NCBI GenBank assembly: GCA_021160705.1
Contig: JAGHBZ010000123.1
Location: 1 to 5,174, forward strand
DNA: 5,174 nt
Direction: 5' to 3'
DNA from: Candidatus Sumerlaeota bacterium
GTDB taxonomy: Bacteria; Sumerlaeota; Sumerlaeia; MWCT01; JAGHBZ01
Shown here: piece after piece, positions 1-5,174 of the stretch
Layout of the letters: every line of letters begins with the position of its first letter
Numbering within the stretch: position 1 is the stretch's first letter
Made by a program: the position numbers and the translations under genes
The notes under the pieces: generated by a model
Seen by the model: the letters and a program-made list of their open reading frames with translations, nothing else
The model's database searches: none
What the model was told of the DNA's origin: nothing

Positions 1-83
1 AGTGTATGGTATAGGCGAAGTATGAAACTGATATTTTATAGTGAAGCCTCTTACATATAAGTTGCTCAGATTGGGCTCAACTC

Positions 84-112
84 TTGCACATAAAGTAATA
101 GATACTTATAAT
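84..112 (+). promoter_or_regulatory. Predicted sigma70-type promoter of the aconitase gene
   Basis: A perfect TATAAT at 107-112 lies 17 bases downstream of TTGCAC at 84-89, which matches the first three bases of the -35 consensus. Transcription would start near 119 and give a leader of about 90 bases before the aconitase start at 210. The leader shows no riboswitch motif or terminator hairpin that I can recognise. The -10 element and spacing are strong and the -35 is weak. The call rests on sequence pattern alone. Confidence 0.55.
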
Positions 113-195
113 TAGGTGTTAAATAACTTTGAGTTCATAATCTTTTTATAGTGGAATTTGGTGAACTATATCCATTAGGCTAATCTTTATATCAC

Positions 196-205
196 AGGGA
201 GGTGA
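196..205 (+). promoter_or_regulatory. Strong ribosome binding site of the aconitase gene
   Basis: AGGGAGGTGA is nearly complementary to the 3' end of 16S rRNA. It sits four bases before the ATG at 210, or seven counted from the GGGAGG core. This fixes the aconitase start and suggests efficient translation. Confidence 0.85.
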
Positions 206-209
206 AAAA

Positions 210-2159
210 ATGAGCAAAAGGAAAGGAAAATCATTAACCTGGAAAATCATTGAGCAGCACCTGGTGGATGGGAAAATGGAACCCGGGCAGGAGATTGGTA
301 TACGGATTGACCAGACCTTAACTCAGGATGCTACTGGTACTATGGCATATTTGCATTTTGAGTCAATGGGGTTGCCCAGCGTCAAGACAAAACGTTCTGT
401 CTCCTACGTTGACCATAATACATTGCAGACAGGTTTTATGAACGCAGATGACCATATTTTCTTACAGACCGTCGCGGCAAGATTCGGGGTCTACTTTTCA
501 CGTCCAGGTAATGGCATCTGCCATCAGGTTCACCTGGAGCGTTTCGGGGTACCGGGAATGACTCTCCTTGGCTCCGACAGTCATACGCCTACTGGTGGTG
601 GGATTGGTATGCTGGCGATTGGTGCTGGTGGACTTGATGTAGCAGTGGCTATGGGTGGTGCACCTTTTTATCTTCCTATGCCAAAGATTGTCAAAGTCGT
701 GCTCAAAGGAAAACTCCAGCCGTTTGTTTCTGCCAAAGATGTCATCCTTGAACTACTCAGACGAATCTCCGTGAAAGGCGGTGTCGGAAAAATCTATGAG
801 TACTCAGGTCCCGGCGTAAAAACCCTTAGCGTGCCTGAACGAGCTACTATCACTAATATGGGTACTGAGCTGGGTGCTACCTCCTCAATTTTCCCCAGCG
901 ATGAGGTCACACGTGCTTTTCTCAAGGCTCAAAAACGCCTAAAAGACTGGCGACCTCTGTCTGCTGACCCTGATGCGGAGTATGATGAAGTAATAGAACT
1001 GGATTTAAGCACCATTGAGCCTCTGGTCGCGCAACCCAGCCTCCCGGATAATGTCATTGAGGTCAGAAAACTCAAAGGATTAAAAGTTAACCAGGTCTGT
1101 ATTGGCTCCTGTACCAATTCATCTTATCGTGACCTGATGATGATGGCAAGACTACTTAAAGGCAAAAAGATTCATCCTGAGGTGAGTTGCACATTATCCC
1201 CGGGCTCACGACAGGTCCTGCAGAATATTGAGCGTGCTGGAGCACTTAGATGGATTATTGACGCTGGTGTCCGCCTCCTTGAGTGTACCTGCGGGCCCTG
1301 TATTGGTATGGGACAGACACCCGGCACCGGTTCCATTAGTGTGCGGACTTTCAACCGAAACTTTAAGGGTCGTTCTGGACTTAAAGACGACAGAGTGTAT
1401 CTGGCAAGCGTAGAGACCGCCGTCGCTGCAGCCATTTATGGCAAATTCGTTGACCCAAGAACCCTTGGTAAAGCTCCCCGAATAACTATGCCTCAGGTCT
1501 TCACTATTGACGATGGAATGATTATACCTCCACCCCCTCCGCGAAAACGTAAAAAGGTGAAAGTCATTAAAGGTCCAAATATCAAATATGCCCCTGTGAA
1601 AGAACCGTTGCCTGAATCTTTTATGGTAGAAGTATTATTAAAAGTAGGCGACAACATTACCACTGACCATATTATGCCGGCTGGAGCGAAGATTCTCCCG
1701 CTACGGTCTAACATACCGGTGATTTCTGAATATGTGTTTAGTGGTGTAGACCCGGAGTTTTCTAAACGCGCACTCCAGAAAGGTGGTGGCATAATCGTTG
1801 GTGGTGAAAACTACGGTCAGGGCTCAAGCCGTGAACACGCCGCTCTTGCTCCGATGTATCTTGGTATAAAAGCAGTGCTTGCTCGTTCCTTTGCACGGAT
1901 TCACTGGCAGAACCTCGTTAATTTTGGTATCTTGCCACTGGTCTTTGTTGACTCTGCGGACTACGAGCAATTGAAACAGGGCGACATATTAGATTTCTCA
2001 GACGTACGTCGTCAGCTGCTGGAGGGTGATGTTATTACTGCTAAAGTCGTTACTCAGAATCGCACTGTGCAGTTCCAGCACAGCCTCAGCGAACGCCAGA
2101 AACAAATCATCCTTGCCGGCGGGCTGCTGAACTACACACGTCAGAAAGCGATTAAGTAG
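210..2159 (+). CDS. Aconitate hydratase (short, Aquifex-like type)
   Basis: This cytoplasmic [4Fe-4S] enzyme of the TCA cycle interconverts citrate and isocitrate through cis-aconitate. At 649 residues it is complete and much shorter than AcnA/IRP1 (about 890), matching the compact mitochondrial-like or Aquifex-type group. The catalytic half shows VDHN (67-70), SDSHTPTGGG (122-131), CIGSCTNSS (297-305) and CTCGPCIGMGQTPG (359-372). By family alignment the cluster ligands are C301, C361 and C364. A linker with five prolines followed by RKRKKVKV (about 440-452) joins it to the swivel domain, which carries DNITTDHIMPAGAKILPLRSN (481-501), GQGSSREHAALAP (536-548) and ARSFARIHWQNLVNFG (558-573). 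The ATG follows a strong ribosome binding site and a good promoter. No other TCA gene is adjacent and no clear terminator follows. A homoaconitase or isopropylmalate isomerase is less likely, because both halves are in one chain and the motifs are aconitase-like. Confidence 0.95.
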   Translation: MSKRKGKSLTWKIIEQHLVDGKMEPGQEIGIRIDQTLTQDATGTMAYLHFESMGLPSVKTKRSVSYVDHNTLQTGFMNADDHIFLQTVAARFGVYFSRPGNGICHQVHLERFGVPGMTLLGSDSHTPTGGGIGMLAIGAGGLDVAVAMGGAPFYLPMPKIVKVVLKGKLQPFVSAKDVILELLRRISVKGGVGKIYEYSGPGVKTLSVPERATITNMGTELGATSSIFPSDEVTRAFLKAQKRLKDWRPLSADPDAEYDEVIELDLSTIEPLVAQPSLPDNVIEVRKLKGLKVNQVCIGSCTNSSYRDLMMMARLLKGKKIHPEVSCTLSPGSRQVLQNIERAGALRWIIDAGVRLLECTCGPCIGMGQTPGTGSISVRTFNRNFKGRSGLKDDRVYLASVETAVAAAIYGKFVDPRTLGKAPRITMPQVFTIDDGMIIPPPPPRKRKKVKVIKGPNIKYAPVKEPLPESFMVEVLLKVGDNITTDHIMPAGAKILPLRSNIPVISEYVFSGVDPEFSKRALQKGGGIIVGGENYGQGSSREHAALAPMYLGIKAVLARSFARIHWQNLVNFGILPLVFVDSADYEQLKQGDILDFSDVRRQLLEGDVITAKVVTQNRTVQFQHSLSERQKQIILAGGLLNYTRQKAIK

Positions 2160-2405
2160 AACTTTACAGTGCGCAAAAAAACTCTATCACCAGAAGTAAA
2201 CTAAGCGGTGTCTCTGTATTTAATTTTATGATACCAGACTACTTATTGCGATGAAAACTAAATTAAACAAAGATGACATTTTCTCTTTGAAATTTTTTAT
2301 TATCATAAGAGACTTTATTAAAATGAGGCTTTTAGCTCAGAAATAAATTCGTTGCCTATGAATAATGACGTAAGCCATACAAGATAAGCTTTACCTGAGG
2401 ACTTT
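2160..2405. other. AT-rich intergenic stretch between the aconitase and MNT genes
   Basis: No convincing gene is present. The longest + strand reading frame with an ATG (2251-2346, 31 codons) has no ribosome binding site and an AT-driven composition. I see no hairpin followed by a T-run that would end the aconitase transcript. TTGAAA at 2287-2292 and TTGCCT at 2352-2357 could be -35 elements, but neither has a good -10 at the right distance. The promoter of the next gene is therefore unresolved. Confidence 0.5.
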
Positions 2406-2777
2406 ATGGTTGATTTAAAAAAGTGTAAACAATTTCTGGAAGAAAAATCTGCACGCCTGCGCAAAGAACGCGAGGAACTCAGACAATCCTTGCTTAAAAA
2501 ACTCACAGAGACTAAAAAAATATTCGCTAAATATCCTGATATTGAATTTGCTTATCTATACGGCTCGCTGGTTAAACAAGGGTTCTGGAAACATTCTGAT
2601 ATTGATATTGCTATTAACCCTGTTGATTATGACACGCTACAGGGGGTCTGGGGTGAGCTGGAAGACCTTTTTAACTGGGAAATAGACCTCAAAGAAGTTA
2701 AACCCGATTCAAGATTGCTCAAAAGAATAAAAACTACAGGAAGATTAATTTATGCACGAAAAAAAACAAGAACTTAA
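2406..2777 (+). CDS. MNT-type nucleotidyltransferase (MNT/HEPN antitoxin-like)
   Basis: This is a 123-residue minimal nucleotidyltransferase of the DNA polymerase beta superfamily. Residues 1-42 form a highly charged, probably coiled-coil helix. The core shows YLYGSL (50-55, the GS motif), SDIDIAI (64-70, with D65 and D67) and a likely third catalytic aspartate D94 in EIDLKEV (92-98), so the metal-binding triad looks intact. In MNT/HEPN toxin-antitoxin pairs such proteins act as antitoxins, and characterised members AMPylate the HepT-like RNase toxin; that role here is inferred from family. GAGG at 2397-2400 sits five bases before the ATG. Its 3' end overlaps a 44-codon ORF that resembles a truncated toxin, and atpG follows directly. 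With the partner apparently lost, it may be a relic or may serve another target. Confidence 0.85.
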   Translation: MVDLKKCKQFLEEKSARLRKEREELRQSLLKKLTETKKIFAKYPDIEFAYLYGSLVKQGFWKHSDIDIAINPVDYDTLQGVWGELEDLFNWEIDLKEVKPDSRLLKRIKTTGRLIYARKKTRT

Positions 2778-2886
2778 AATCCTTATAAGCGAAATAAAAG
2801 ATGACCTGAAAAACCTGATTAAAATTTCTTCTGAGATTAATACTTTCCTCAAGGAAGATAGATTAAAAACTATAGATAAAGGATGA
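2752..2886 (+). pseudogene. Short ORF, probably the N-terminal remnant of a HEPN (HepT-like) toxin
   Basis: This 44-codon ORF starts at an ATG inside the end of the MNT gene (26-base overlap, different frame), with AGGA at 2738-2741 as a possible ribosome binding site. The product is one charged amphipathic helix (ELKILISEIKDDLKNL near residues 7-22) ending in FLKEDRLKTIDKG and a stop. Position, overlap and helix character match the start of HEPN proteins encoded downstream of MNT genes, which are normally about 110-145 residues and carry an R-X4-6-H RNase motif. That motif and the remaining helices are absent. No continuation exists in the same frame after the stop, and atpG begins four bases later. 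It could instead be a genuine small protein or a coupling ORF for atpG translation. The HEPN link is my inference from context and recalled family pattern. Confidence 0.5.
2878..2882 (+). promoter_or_regulatory. Ribosome binding site deciding the GTG start of atpG
   Basis: AAGGA lies eight bases upstream of GTG at 2891 and inside the last codons of the short ORF. It supports the GTG start, which yields the typical gamma-subunit N-terminus. The next in-frame methionine, at residue 25, would remove conserved residues. The arrangement suggests translational coupling to the short ORF. Confidence 0.7.
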
Positions 2887-2890
2887 CATT

Positions 2891-3802
2891 GTGATAGAGT
2901 CATTAAAAGTATTACGACGTAGAATTCGTTCTATCAGGAACACCGGGCAAATTACCCGGGCAATGGAGATGGTCTCAGCGGCAAAACTTCGTCGCACTGA
3001 ACAAGCCTGGGAATCTGCAAAACCATTTTATACGTATCTCAGACGGCTGATGATTCATCTGCTCTTTAAAGAAAAGGAGCACGACGGGCGCACTTCATTA
3101 CAACACCCTTTTCTCGAAAGCAGAAATGAAGGAGTGGTCTGTCTGGTCGTTATTACTTCTGATAGAGGGCTATGTGGAGCGTTCAATACAAATGTTCTAC
3201 ATCGTGCAGAGGATTTTATTCAGCATCGTCTCGGAAAAAGAGAGGTGGTGATTTATTGTATTGGACGGAGGGGATATAATTATCTGCGTCGTCATAGAGT
3301 GAACATTATCGGAACCGTACTGGACACCGCAGCGCGGTTTGAGCCAGAGATTGCTGAGAAAATCTCAGCAGAACTCCAGGACTTTTATCTTCGTGGCGAA
3401 ATTAGTGAAATACATCTCCTTTATAGCCGTTTTGTCTCACGAATGCATCAATACCCCTATGTGGAGAGACTCATACCCCTGAGCCGTGCACTTATTAAGG
3501 ACGAAGAAGACACCAGGGAGCCCTTATCACCGATTGACTACATTATTGAGCCTGATATGCAGACACTGGTGAATGAGTTACTTCCTGCATTCTTACGAGC
3601 AAAAATATCAATTAGCCTGCTTGAGGCGTTTACTTCTGAGCACAGCGCACGTATGATTGCTATGACAAACGCTACCAGAAACTGCGCCGAACTTCTTGAT
3701 GAACTGACCCTGAAAATGAATAAAGCCCGTCAGTCATCTATTACAAGAGAACTCCTTGACATTGTTGGTGGCTCTGAAGCATTCCGCAAAGCTCAGGAAT
3801 AA
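2891..3802 (+). CDS. atpG: F-type ATP synthase gamma subunit
   Basis: The gamma subunit is the central rotor shaft of F1Fo ATP synthase. It couples proton or sodium flow through the membrane ring to catalysis in the alpha/beta hexamer on the cytoplasmic face. At 303 residues it is complete and slightly longer than the usual 285-290. The N-terminal coiled-coil helix carries RIRSIRNTGQITRAMEMVSAAKLRR (split here as RIRSIRNTGQ, 11-20, and AMEMVSAAKLRR, 24-35). The Rossmann-like middle has TSDRGLCGAFN (89-99). The C-terminal helix has SEHSARM (249-255) and NKARQSSITRELLDIVGG (277-294). No chloroplast-type regulatory insertion is seen. The GTG start is set by AAGGA upstream. The gene follows the MNT and short ORFs by four bases and ends at an intrinsic terminator, so atpA, atpD and atpC are not next to it, unlike the common atp operon order. 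Confidence 0.97.
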   Translation: MIESLKVLRRRIRSIRNTGQITRAMEMVSAAKLRRTEQAWESAKPFYTYLRRLMIHLLFKEKEHDGRTSLQHPFLESRNEGVVCLVVITSDRGLCGAFNTNVLHRAEDFIQHRLGKREVVIYCIGRRGYNYLRRHRVNIIGTVLDTAARFEPEIAEKISAELQDFYLRGEISEIHLLYSRFVSRMHQYPYVERLIPLSRALIKDEEDTREPLSPIDYIIEPDMQTLVNELLPAFLRAKISISLLEAFTSEHSARMIAMTNATRNCAELLDELTLKMNKARQSSITRELLDIVGGSEAFRKAQE

Positions 3803-3827
3803 CCTTTATTTTTCTGCTATTGGCGAG

Positions 3828-3850
3828 AGAAGTGAGCACTTCTTTTTTTT
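3828..3850 (+). terminator. Intrinsic (Rho-independent) terminator of atpG
   Basis: AGAAGTG at 3828-3834 and CACTTCT at 3837-3843 form a perfect inverted repeat, best folded as six pairs with a GAGC loop. A T-run at 3843-3850 follows, 25 bases after the atpG stop. On the other strand the hairpin is not followed by T residues, so it should act on the + strand only. The stem is short and fairly AU-rich, so efficiency is uncertain. Confidence 0.8.
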
Positions 3851-3904
3851 ATTGTCAGAAAACTCTGAAGAAAACCTCTGTCACCTCCCTCGACGTTTGC
3901 CAAT

Positions 3905-4291
3905 CTACACAATTCGTAACACCTTATCCAGCAACATCAGGTCAATAAGCCACCTGACTTGTTTTGAGGGGTTCGCAACAACAAAATCTATTCCGAGTGT
4001 ATCTAATTCTTTCTTTAAATCCACCAGCACTCCCAATGCCGTAGAGTCTATAAAAGGCACACCCTTTAGGTCCACGACCACTTTATTAACAGATTGCGGA
4101 TGTATCAATCGCTCTATCGACTCCTTCGCTTCAAAACAGGTTTCCGCCACAAATTCATTTTCTAAAAAAATCGTGAGATTTCCACCTTTTTTCTCAGTAG
4201 TAATTTTCACACTCGTACGGGATGAACGACGTCGTTCCGTTGGGACTTGTTTTGAGACTCGTCTTCTATCTGACCTGCTCTGTCTCCGCAT
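3905..4291 (-). CDS. STAS-domain protein, anti-sigma-factor antagonist (SpoIIAA/RsbV-like)
   Basis: This 128-residue protein consists of one STAS domain (about 27-128) after a basic extension. Family members bind a serine kinase/anti-sigma factor and are switched off by phosphorylation of a conserved Ser/Thr. The signature DLKGVPFIDSTALGVLVDL (74-92) has D82, S83 and T84 at the phosphoacceptor loop, closest to the DST form seen in RsbV-type proteins. S83 is the likely acceptor, with T84 adjacent. Residues 1-27 are unusually rich in Arg (10) and Ser and look disordered. The ATG has only a purine-rich AAGAGAG (4294-4300) upstream. A GTG at residue 28 would remove the extension but lacks a ribosome binding site. 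The gene is convergent with atpG. No kinase (RsbW-like), phosphatase or sigma factor gene lies beside it, so its partner is unknown. A role in chemotaxis or transport regulation is also possible. Confidence 0.88.
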   Translation of the reverse strand: MRRQSRSDRRRVSKQVPTERRRSSRTSVKITTEKKGGNLTIFLENEFVAETCFEAKESIERLIHPQSVNKVVVDLKGVPFIDSTALGVLVDLKKELDTLGIDFVVANPSKQVRWLIDLMLLDKVLRIV

Positions 4292-4327
4292 AACTCTCTT
4301 CTAAGTTTATAATGTAGTTTCTGGTAT

Positions 4328-4357
4328 ATTGTATAAAATAAAATCTCTAACCGTCAA
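4328..4357 (-). promoter_or_regulatory. Predicted sigma70-type promoter of the STAS gene
   Basis: On the - strand TTGACG (4352-4357, five of six consensus bases) is followed after 18 bases by TACAAT (4328-4333, five of six). An overlapping TATACA with a 16-base spacer is an alternative -10. Transcription would begin near 4321, giving a leader of about 30 bases before the ATG at 4291. The placement agrees with the STAS gene being transcribed on its own. Confidence 0.6.
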
Positions 4358-4820
4358 CTTTAAAAACATAACTTCAGGGCTGGTACATATTAGGAGTTTG
4401 GTCAATACTAAATAAAATTTACTTTTTGCTTCATCACGATTTTTAGTGGCAGATTAAATTAGCCCAGCTCGTTGATGAGATGAAATATTACTCAACCTAT
4501 GCGGTTTTTCTGGCTTGAGAGGAGTAATGTGTGTGTAAAAGAAAATTTACCCTGTTAGGGTCAGATAGGTTCACACTGGACTAAGAGATGAGACCCCTAC
4601 AGAGTAGTGAAGCAAATACTGCGACTCATCAGAATATTAATTTTGTACAGCTTGGATAGTATATTGTGAACTACCTTTATTTTTGGCAAAAAGTGCTAAA
4701 CAAATGTCATTTTTGTATCTCGTAGAGAATAAGTATCCACGGACTGTTCAGGTTTAATCAGGGTGGTCCAAAGGTATCTGAGCAGTTTTCGGCTGATTAT
4801 AAAAAAATAGGTTCTGGAAT
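4358..4820. other. Long gene-free region with clustered inverted repeats
   Basis: No convincing protein gene, tRNA or known RNA motif is visible on either strand in this AT-rich stretch, the gene-free part lying beyond the STAS promoter. The middle part (about 4460-4630) holds several inverted repeats. They are ATTACTC/GAGTAAT (4487-4493/4522-4528), CTCAA/TTGAG inside it, ACCCT/AGGGT with a three-base loop (4549-4553/4557-4561), GGGTC/GACCC (4558-4562/4592-4596) and GATGAG/CTCATC (4587-4592/4625-4630). Some are mutually exclusive. A 17-codon ORF starting with GTG (4531-4584) follows a GAGAGGAG sequence, but nothing else supports it. The segment 4640-4820 shows nothing I can name. Confidence 0.45.
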
Positions 4821-5174
4821 TTATTTCTCCTGTCTATTATTCACAGGAGGCATTTTCGGGGCTGGAAATGTGCGAAATTTATAGATGAAATGAACAACTC
4901 CACGCGCACCAAAGACCAGATATATCCCGAGACCGAGTTTGATGAGGAGACCAATCATACCGAATAGACTCCCCAAGAAGTTGCTTCTGTAATAAGGGCT
5001 TAATAGCCCAAGAAGAGTGCCCGGGACCAGGGTAACAGTAGTCGCAATAATAAATATACCAATCAAAACAAAGGCAACTTCCATTACAGCATTTTTATCC
5101 CAGTAGGGTTTTTCTTCCTGCTCTCTCCGGGTAGACTCTTCAGGGAAAATTTTACTGGCAAGATGATGGCTTGA
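4821..5174 (-). CDS. Small membrane protein of unknown function, 5' end outside the window
   Basis: I do not recognise the family. The visible 117 codons encode a polar N-terminal part (1-30) containing REQEEKPYWDKN. Two hydrophobic segments follow: about 33-58 (with FVLIGIFIIATTV and a VPG turn) and about 66-88 (with GMIGLLIKLGLGIYLVFG). The C-terminus is short and basic to polar, with FRTFPAPKMPP and then NNRQEK. This suggests an inner-membrane protein with two spanning helices. An ATG at 5084 could start an 87-residue product, but it has no ribosome binding site. The frame is open without a stop for all 30 codons up to the window edge, and those codons look like ordinary protein, so the real start probably lies beyond 5174. 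No in-frame ATG, GTG or TTG occurs between 5085 and the edge. The gene runs in the same direction as the STAS gene but is over 500 bases upstream of it. Confidence 0.7.
   Translation of the reverse strand, partial: SSHHLASKIFPEESTRREQEEKPYWDKNAVMEVAFVLIGIFIIATTVTLVPGTLLGLLSPYYRSNFLGSLFGMIGLLIKLGLGIYLVFGARGVVHFIYKFRTFPAPKMPPVNNRQEK
4827..4849. repeat. Inverted repeat at the 3' end of the membrane-protein gene
   Basis: CTCCTGT (4827-4833) and ACAGGAG (4843-4849) form a perfect seven-base inverted repeat around a nine-base AT-rich loop. It lies in the last codons of the membrane-protein gene on the - strand. No T-run follows directly; the nearest on that strand reads from about 4807 down to 4801, some 20 bases beyond the stem. 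It may protect the mRNA 3' end or be a weak terminator, or it may be chance. Confidence 0.35.

Noticed and set aside
34..153. Direct repeat TTTTATAGTG at 34-43 and 144-153
   Set aside because: Ten AT-rich bases repeated once in an AT-rich leader is weak evidence, and the copies do not flank the promoter in an operator-like way.
1493..1792. Antisense ORFs within the aconitase gene
   Set aside because: They are shadows of the strongly conserved aconitase frame, with no ribosome binding site or recognisable domain.
2251..2346. 31-codon + strand ORF between the aconitase and MNT genes
   Set aside because: It has no ribosome binding site and its composition is what AT-rich noncoding sequence would give by chance.
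3855..3868. Hairpin TCAGA/TCTGA as a terminator for the STAS transcript
   Set aside because: On the - strand it is followed by CAATAAAAAA rather than a T-run, so it is not an intrinsic terminator for that gene.
3756..4304. Long + strand ORF spanning the end of atpG and the STAS gene
   Set aside because: It crosses the atpG stop and terminator and is antisense to a clear STAS domain; its translation resembles no protein family.
4464..4490. Hammerhead-like core (TTGATGAGATGAAA)
   Set aside because: There is no stem II between the GATGA and GAAA elements and no closing stems I or III, so the ribozyme fold cannot form.
4562..4584. GGTTCACAC resembling a tRNA T-loop
   Set aside because: Flanking bases do not form a T-stem, and no acceptor or anticodon arm is found at tRNA spacing.
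4590..4635. CTGATGAG followed by TCGC on the - strand, resembling a hammerhead
   Set aside because: No GAAA element follows the possible stem II; the bases are better explained by the GATGAG/CTCATC inverted repeat.

Overview
The window looks like a chromosomal segment of a bacterium: an F-type ATP synthase gene, a bacterial-style aconitase, Shine-Dalgarno sequences, sigma70-like promoters and an intrinsic terminator are all present. Base composition is moderate in the genes and clearly AT-rich between them. I cannot assign a phylum. The aconitase is the short type (about 650 residues, Aquifex-like), and atpG stands alone rather than inside an atp operon. Both fit a deep-branching or little-studied lineage, but that is inference.

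Left half, + strand. A leader with a good promoter (perfect TATAAT) and a strong ribosome binding site precedes a complete aconitate hydratase gene (210-2159). After about 245 AT-rich bases comes a MNT-type nucleotidyltransferase (2406-2777) with an intact catalytic triad. Overlapping its 3' end is a 44-codon ORF (2752-2886) that resembles only the first helix of a HEPN/HepT-like toxin. Four bases later atpG, the F-type ATP synthase gamma subunit, begins with GTG (2891-3802). It is followed at once by an intrinsic terminator at 3828-3850. The MNT gene, the short ORF and atpG therefore look co-transcribed, and the usual atpA and atpD neighbours are absent.

Right half, - strand. A single-domain STAS protein (anti-sigma-factor antagonist type) with an Arg/Ser-rich N-terminal extension lies at 3905-4291, convergent with atpG, and has a good promoter just upstream. 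A 529-base stretch without a convincing gene (4292-4820) follows. It holds several inverted repeats that could be a structured RNA. The last feature is the 3' part of a small membrane-protein gene whose reading frame stays open to the window edge, so its true start probably lies outside.

Functionally the window mixes central metabolism (citrate to isocitrate), energy conversion (ATP synthase stalk), a possible decayed toxin-antitoxin module and a regulatory STAS protein. No shared pathway is evident. The point most worth a second look is the apparently intact MNT antitoxin whose toxin gene seems to have been cut to its N-terminus and joined to atpG.
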